A stretch of 17,068 nucleotides of DNA from Bacteroidales bacterium (GTDB lineage: Bacteria; Bacteroidota; Bacteroidia; Bacteroidales; F082): the NCBI GenBank assembly GCA_017616675.1, contig JAFZXR010000029.1, positions 1-17,068 on the forward strand. Reading direction: 5' to 3'. Every line of letters starts with the position of its first letter. Positions within the stretch are counted from its first letter, which is position 1. Positions 15,101 through 17,068 of this stretch are shown piece after piece. The notes beneath the pieces were generated by a model, which had not been told where the DNA came from, did not search any database, and saw only the letters and a list, made by a program, of their open reading frames with translations. Both the position numbers and the translations under genes were made by a program.

Positions 15101-16307
15101 AGTCGCGGCCCGAGATGTAACCCTGTCCGGTGAGGTAAGACGTGACGGTGTTGAGGTTTCGCACCTGCGTTGTGTCCATGTTTTGGACGAGGTCGTTGGC
15201 CGAGTTATCAGGGTAGGCCTTCATTCCGGCGTAGACGTTGGAATGAACCTTCTCGTGGTTGTATATCCACTCGTCTTTTCCCTCGCCTAAGTCGGTGAAT
15301 GCCACTATGTTACGACAGTTTTCATAGTTCGAGTTGGTGTTTGTCACCCACACCTCGACCTTGGTGATGTTGATGTCGGATGTCACCGTCGGCAGGGTGG
15401 CGAGGGCCGCCTCGTAGTTGTCGCGGAAATACTGGCTCAGGAAGAAGTGACGGTTTTCTTCGTAGTCGATGGCTTCGAGCTCGAACTCCTGCGTAAGAGC
15501 GCCGCCGCTCACGGCGATGTTCTGTGTCTCACTCTCCTGGTAGGAGGCGATGGCGGTCACCGTGGTCTTTCCGAATTTCAGCTTGGTCTTGAAGCCGAAC
15601 AGCGACTGTGTGCCGGTGATGAGCGTACTCTGCAGCGGCATGCTCACGTTACCTGCCTCGATGAGCTGCAGGATGTCGTCTTCGTCGCCTTCGTATTTCA
15701 GGGTGAATTTATTCTCGAACGAGAACTGTGTCTTGGTGTTGTAGCTCATCCTGAACTGGATCTTCTCGCCAATCTTGGCCGATGCGCTGATCTGTATGTT
15801 CTCGTTGAAGTCGAAGTTGGTGGTTCGTTGCTGCGCCACGGTGAGCGAAGGGTCGCGGCGGCGCTGGTATTTGATGCCGAATGTCACGTCGGCCGAACCT
15901 TGCAGCTTGATGTCGATGGTGTTGGAGCCGAAGATCTTGTCGAACACCTTACCGCCGATGTAGATAGGAGGTATCAGGCTGTTGCCGTTGCTGTTGCCCA
16001 TCGACGACTCTCGGCGTTCCTTCCAGTAATCCTTCACGGCCTGTTTCTGGACGTAATCGGAAAACTGGTCCTGCGTCATGATGTATGGCTCGCGGTAGGT
16101 GAAGTCGCCGATTTTGCTGACGAAGACGTATTGTCCGGTGAGCGGGTCGTATTCGATGCTACGGGTGATGTTATCAGGATCCTTGAGCTGTATGCCCGAC
16201 TGGTTGCCCATTCCGAATGGGTCGTCGCCAGTCTGAGCCTTAGCGGTGAAGCCAAAGCCGACGAGCATTATTATTGTTAAAATATATATTAACCTCCTGA
16301 TAATCAT
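9183..16307 (-). CDS. sprA: SprA/Sov, outer-membrane translocon of the type IX secretion system
   Basis: The 2374-residue product has a Sec signal (about 1-24, ending TAKA before Gln25), then a hallmark N-terminal region (about 118-270) with KVFDKIFGSNTIDIKLQGSA, VTFGIKYQRRRDPSL, FNENIQISASAKIGEKIQFR and YEGDEDDILQLIEAGNVSM. Central blocks such as RVKWYQFRIPVREPSRVVGN and SIRFMRMFLKGFKNDVVLRF are also typical. The C-terminus FAGITARFSLTQ ends like an outer-membrane barrel. Characterised SprA (Flavobacterium, about 2400 residues) forms a 36-strand pore through which CTD-tagged proteins pass; Sov of Porphyromonas gingivalis is the equivalent. Length is normal and the frame is unbroken. A basic/acidic low-complexity loop lies near 1879-1914. 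ATG at 16307, 10 bases after the ruvA stop, so the two are probably cotranscribed. No other T9SS gene (porK/L/M/N, porV) is in the window. A distinct sprA promoter is not seen. Confidence 0.96.
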   Translation of the reverse strand: MIIRRLIYILTIIMLVGFGFTAKAQTGDDPFGMGNQSGIQLKDPDNITRSIEYDPLTGQYVFVSKIGDFTYREPYIMTQDQFSDYVQKQAVKDYWKERRESSMGNSNGNSLIPPIYIGGKVFDKIFGSNTIDIKLQGSADVTFGIKYQRRRDPSLTVAQQRTTNFDFNENIQISASAKIGEKIQFRMSYNTKTQFSFENKFTLKYEGDEDDILQLIEAGNVSMPLQSTLITGTQSLFGFKTKLKFGKTTVTAIASYQESETQNIAVSGGALTQEFELEAIDYEENRHFFLSQYFRDNYEAALATLPTVTSDINITKVEVWVTNTNSNYENCRNIVAFTDLGEGKDEWIYNHEKVHSNVYAGMKAYPDNSANDLVQNMDTTQVRNLNTVTSYLTGQGYISGRDFEKIQKARKLNANEYTLNRKLGFITLNVNLNSNQTLAVAYQYTVIGQEGVFQVGEFSDQGIQEPNLLVTKMLKSTTINTKMPMWDLMMKNVYNIRAYQVSSTNFTMNILYLGNDNGVATGYFADAPESIRENSLLNLMGMDRLNSQNNPIEGGDGLFDFVNGAATNGGTINAATGRIYFTVLEPFGSQIRDKIFADYPNLADKYAYDSLYTMTKVMAQQYTDKNKYRLEGRYTSSSGSEINLNALNVQPGSVRVTAGGIPLVENVDYTVDYTLGRVTILNEALLNSGTTINVSLENNTALSTIRKTFLGARIEHEINPTFIIGGTVLHLSERAYTTKVNYSDEPISNTIYGADLNYQTQSQWLTDMLDKLPLYETSTPSRIIVSAEAARFIQGINKNSDQTGTSYIDDFEGAKSTIDMHQWNFWHLASTPQNQSNLFPEGGSVGLDNGKNRAKLAWYTIDQSVFYDRYGNLLPPNINNNELSDNRVRQVLLTEIYPNRDIQAGTSTNMSVLNLAYYPKERGPYNYDTQNVNNDGTFSNPEDRWGGIMRAIESSDFNSTNVEYIEFWMMDPFCEEQDPTNVGQLYFNLGDVSEDILRDGRKAYEHGLPTTAYVENVDTTVWGRVPSLQALVNAFNTDPNSRQYQDIGYDGLNDSDEHSFFSDFLNIMRSKLDITAYEKLSADPSSDDYHYFRGSDLDSDPLYSSILERYKRYNGNEGNSPSETQYNEEYTTNNSTLPDQEDINNDNTLSESENYYQYVIDLDPIKMQASGQNFIADIREAVVQVANGTTKRVKWYQFRIPVREPSRVVGNIEGYSSIRFMRMFLKGFKNDVVLRFATLDLVRGEWRTYTNAIQAPGEYQPGDQTNHTVFEMSAVNVEENSGRYPVPYCIPPGIEQEVYTGATSTVRQNEQALQLTVKNLVDGDARGVYKTTEFDFRFYKKLKMFVHAESMYDSDPVLDNEVTAFVRFGSDLTDNYYEYEVPLKITPWGTSITDEYTIWPESNNFDIDFDRVVEVKSNRNTAIANGNTEVRTNRLYTERDGKNTIKVLGNPTISEVRSMMIGVRNPKKDDEVSRDKSVILWVNELRMTDLTSNGGYAATGRIEAYLADLGRVAVSGSYKSAGYGSLETKITDNDMRSQRYYSVSADLDLGKFMVPEKSGMTVPVHFDHNNTTITPEYNPLDPDVKLKRSLQDLDKHGKDSLNALARDVTRQTNFNVTNLRKNRVGAKKPHFWDVENLNASYAYTNQEQSTPDMEYNRQKSHRGGIGYTYSTGAKPWTPFAQKKWASSPYMQIFKDFNLYFLPKSFSFNTEMYRQIHTQKMRNKSSGLILLKETTAKSWDWTRNYDLRYDITKNLSFTYTAQSQAYIYEPAGNPERNSDEWKANRDTVRNEIMSFGSISRFSQSVKLSYTIPINKLPYCDWLGSTVSYTGNYRWIANSRYTQVRLGNTIENDKSIQFTATADLTKLYNRSEYLKKLLSPRRGPANSRDRGKGGKKEENNDTIKNKDKNKDTETTIGKAILDNTLRLLCSVKKVTFTYSKTSGVGLPGFMNKPNVLGMDNAWSPGLGFVIGQNNNVLNNAISKGWLTTDSTFNQPYTERLNETYTYKVSLEPYTDLNIEVTGTRTYAENFSEYFRADAMQMFQFYTPTTGGNYSISYMMANTSFVSGDKLFNNLCDYRREIADRLAHNNKAWVGMGSPYVEDENVGERYPYGYTSSQQEVLTYAFLAAYSGKSPNNVSLGLFKTVALPNWNVKFTGLTKIPALKKYFKTITLTHGYKSSFSISAWANNVNYNANEQMAVFTGTNMRIPEYDVSQLMLSEQYTPLIGVTLGFTNSLTPSIEYKKSRTITLGFSNNQITEVNGREIVIGCGYTFKDLGFSLSLFDGSGSKKVSNDLKLKLDLGFRRDVTTLRSIDERHSQISAGQNKINVYLTGDYNFSQRLGMQVFFKYDMTNPFIANAYKTTNVFAGITARFSLTQ

Positions 16308-16317
16308 TACTTTACAA

Positions 16318-16902
16318 TTACAAAAGTCTTAGCGATTCCTTGATAAGATCCTCCACCGACGGGTTTTCCATCTGCTTGAGGAGCTTGTCGAGGGTCTTCT
16401 CGATATTCGATTTGTTGAAGCCTAAGACCATTAATGCTGATAACGCCTCATCTTTCAATGTATTGTGTCCGACAGGCGAAAATTCATCACCGCCCGCCTC
16501 GAGTTTGCCGACCTTGTCGTGAAGGTCGACGACGATACGTTGGGCTGTCTTGGCCCCGATGCCTTTAACCCCTTGAATCATCCGGATGTTGTTGGTGGCG
16601 ATGGCGTCCACTGCCTCACTCACTGTCATCGACGACAATATGAGGCGGGCGGTGTTGCATCCCACTCCCGACACCGTGATGAGCTGAAGGAAGAGCTCGC
16701 GCTCGGCTTCGGTGTAGAATCCGTACAAGGTATGCGCGTCTTCGCGGATGGCAAGATGCACAAACAGCTTCACGTGCTGCTGCTCGCCAATGGCCGTGAA
16801 AGTGTTCAATGAGATGTTTATCAAATACCCAATCCCTTGATTATCAAGCACTACGTAAGTAGGATTCTTCTCAACGACTGTTCCCGAAATGAAACTATAC
16901 AT
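16318..16902 (-). CDS. ruvA: Holliday junction branch migration protein RuvA
   Basis: The 194-residue product is full length. Domain I (1-65) is the OB-like fold opening MYSFISGTVVEKNPTYVVLD. Domain II has two helix-hairpin-helix motifs, LQLITVSGVGCNTARLILSS (about 72-91) and MIQGVKGIGAKTAQRIVVDL (about 108-127). Domain III (about 148-194) ends LIKESLRLL and would contact RuvB. RuvA tetramers hold the four-way junction while RuvB drives branch migration and RuvC cuts. ruvB and ruvC are not present here. ATG at 16902, with a TATTTTTG element about 30 bases upstream. sprA follows after 10 bases, an arrangement I recall for sov and ruvA in Porphyromonas as well. Confidence 0.97.
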   Translation of the reverse strand: MYSFISGTVVEKNPTYVVLDNQGIGYLINISLNTFTAIGEQQHVKLFVHLAIREDAHTLYGFYTEAERELFLQLITVSGVGCNTARLILSSMTVSEAVDAIATNNIRMIQGVKGIGAKTAQRIVVDLHDKVGKLEAGGDEFSPVGHNTLKDEALSALMVLGFNKSNIEKTLDKLLKQMENPSVEDLIKESLRLL

Positions 16903-16932
16903 ATCAAAAATTGCCTATTATCTTTAAACTTG

Positions 16933-16940
16933 CAAAAATA
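16933..16940 (-). promoter_or_regulatory. Candidate -7 promoter element for ruvA-sprA
   Basis: CAAAAATA on the plus strand gives TATTTTTG on the minus strand, an exact TAnnTTTG match 30 bases before the ruvA ATG. A -33 TTTG is not clear. It is the only visible promoter candidate upstream of ruvA and sprA. Confidence 0.5.
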
Positions 16941-16975
16941 ATAAAAATTTCGGTACGAAAAAGGAATATTTTTTG

Positions 16976-17005
16976 TTTGTTTTTAAAAGTATTTTTGTAA
17001 ATTTG
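16976..17005 (+). promoter_or_regulatory. Promoter for the phosphofructokinase-family gene
   Basis: TTTG at 16976-16979, 18 bases, then TAAATTTG at 16998-17005, predicting a start near 17011 and a leader of about 16 bases. A second exact TATTTTTG match at 16990-16997 lies just upstream, so the start site may be one of two. Confidence 0.6.
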
Positions 17006-17027
17006 CAAGATTATTAATTGTTAAAAT

Positions 17028-17068
17028 ATGAAATCAATTGTTATTCTCGCCGGCGGCGGTCCGGCACC
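17028..17068 (+). CDS. Phosphofructokinase family, first 13 codons (3' end outside window)
   Basis: An ATG at 17028 opens MKSIVILAGGGPA and then leaves the window, with the next codon beginning CC (proline). The pattern of a short hydrophobic strand followed by GGGPAP is the N-terminal nucleotide/phosphate loop of 6-phosphofructokinases, notably the type whose Bacteroidota members often use pyrophosphate. Only 41 bases are visible, so ATP or PPi use cannot be told. It diverges from ruvA and has a good promoter match directly upstream. Confidence 0.65.
   Translation, partial: MKSIVILAGGGPA

Noticed and set aside
14445..16280. Two long plus-strand frames (281 and 277 codons) opposite sprA
   Set aside because: Their sequences are Val/Arg/His/Glu-rich with no motif, and they mirror the codon structure of SprA, which is firmly supported on the other strand.
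16270..16307. AGGAGG near the start of sprA, considered as a ribosome binding site for an internal start at codon 14
   Set aside because: It lies inside codons 4-5 and about 24 bases before the ATG at codon 14, too far, and the later start would destroy the signal peptide.

Overview
The window looks like the chromosome of an anaerobic Bacteroidota, probably of the order Bacteroidales. Three things support this. It carries a full-length sprA, the outer-membrane translocon gene of the type IX secretion system (T9SS), which is confined to this phylum. The spacers are AT-rich and carry copies of the phylum's TAnnTTTG promoter element. The genes around it (pyruvate:ferredoxin oxidoreductase, a phosphofructokinase-family start, 4-TM LytTR regulator, DivIC/FtsB-like protein, lipocalin-like and transglutaminase-like envelope proteins) fit an anaerobic member. 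I cannot name a genus from the sequence.

Left part (1-2400). The 5' end of a PFOR/NifJ gene leaves the window on the minus strand. Opposite it is a 5'-truncated remnant of a DUF4143-type AAA ATPase gene that starts almost on top of a TATATTTG element. A strong symmetrical hairpin (876-902) separates this remnant from a minus-strand cluster transcribed right to left: a DivIC/FtsB-like division protein, a very Cys/His-rich small lipoprotein with four C-terminal metal-ligand heptads, and a DUF1566-like lipoprotein.

Middle (2400-4710), plus strand. An exported transglutaminase-like protein with an intact Cys-His-Asp triad shares a divergent promoter region with the division gene. It is followed by a spacer holding two inverted copies of a GTCATTTCGA extragenic repeat, then a membrane-anchored lipocalin-like protein whose end overlaps the next gene tail to tail by 11 bp.

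Right part (4700-16902), minus strand, read right to left: ruvA, sprA (2374 codons, more than 40% of the window), gcvH, vanZ-like, tonB, a 4-TM LytTR regulator and a periplasmic TPR protein. Within gcvH-to-TPR the genes abut or overlap by one base at three junctions, and the downstream genes there start with TTG or GTG directly on the upstream stop codon. This suggests translational coupling. The last 41 bases open a divergent phosphofructokinase-family gene.

Working picture: RuvA (recombination) and GcvH (glycine cleavage) are housekeeping genes embedded around envelope functions: the T9SS translocon, a TonB, and a membrane LytTR/TPR pair that may sense or respond to envelope state. The LytTR/TPR pair beside sprA and the Cys/His-repeat lipoprotein are the least explained parts. 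No CRISPR, tRNA, rRNA, IS element or phage gene was seen.
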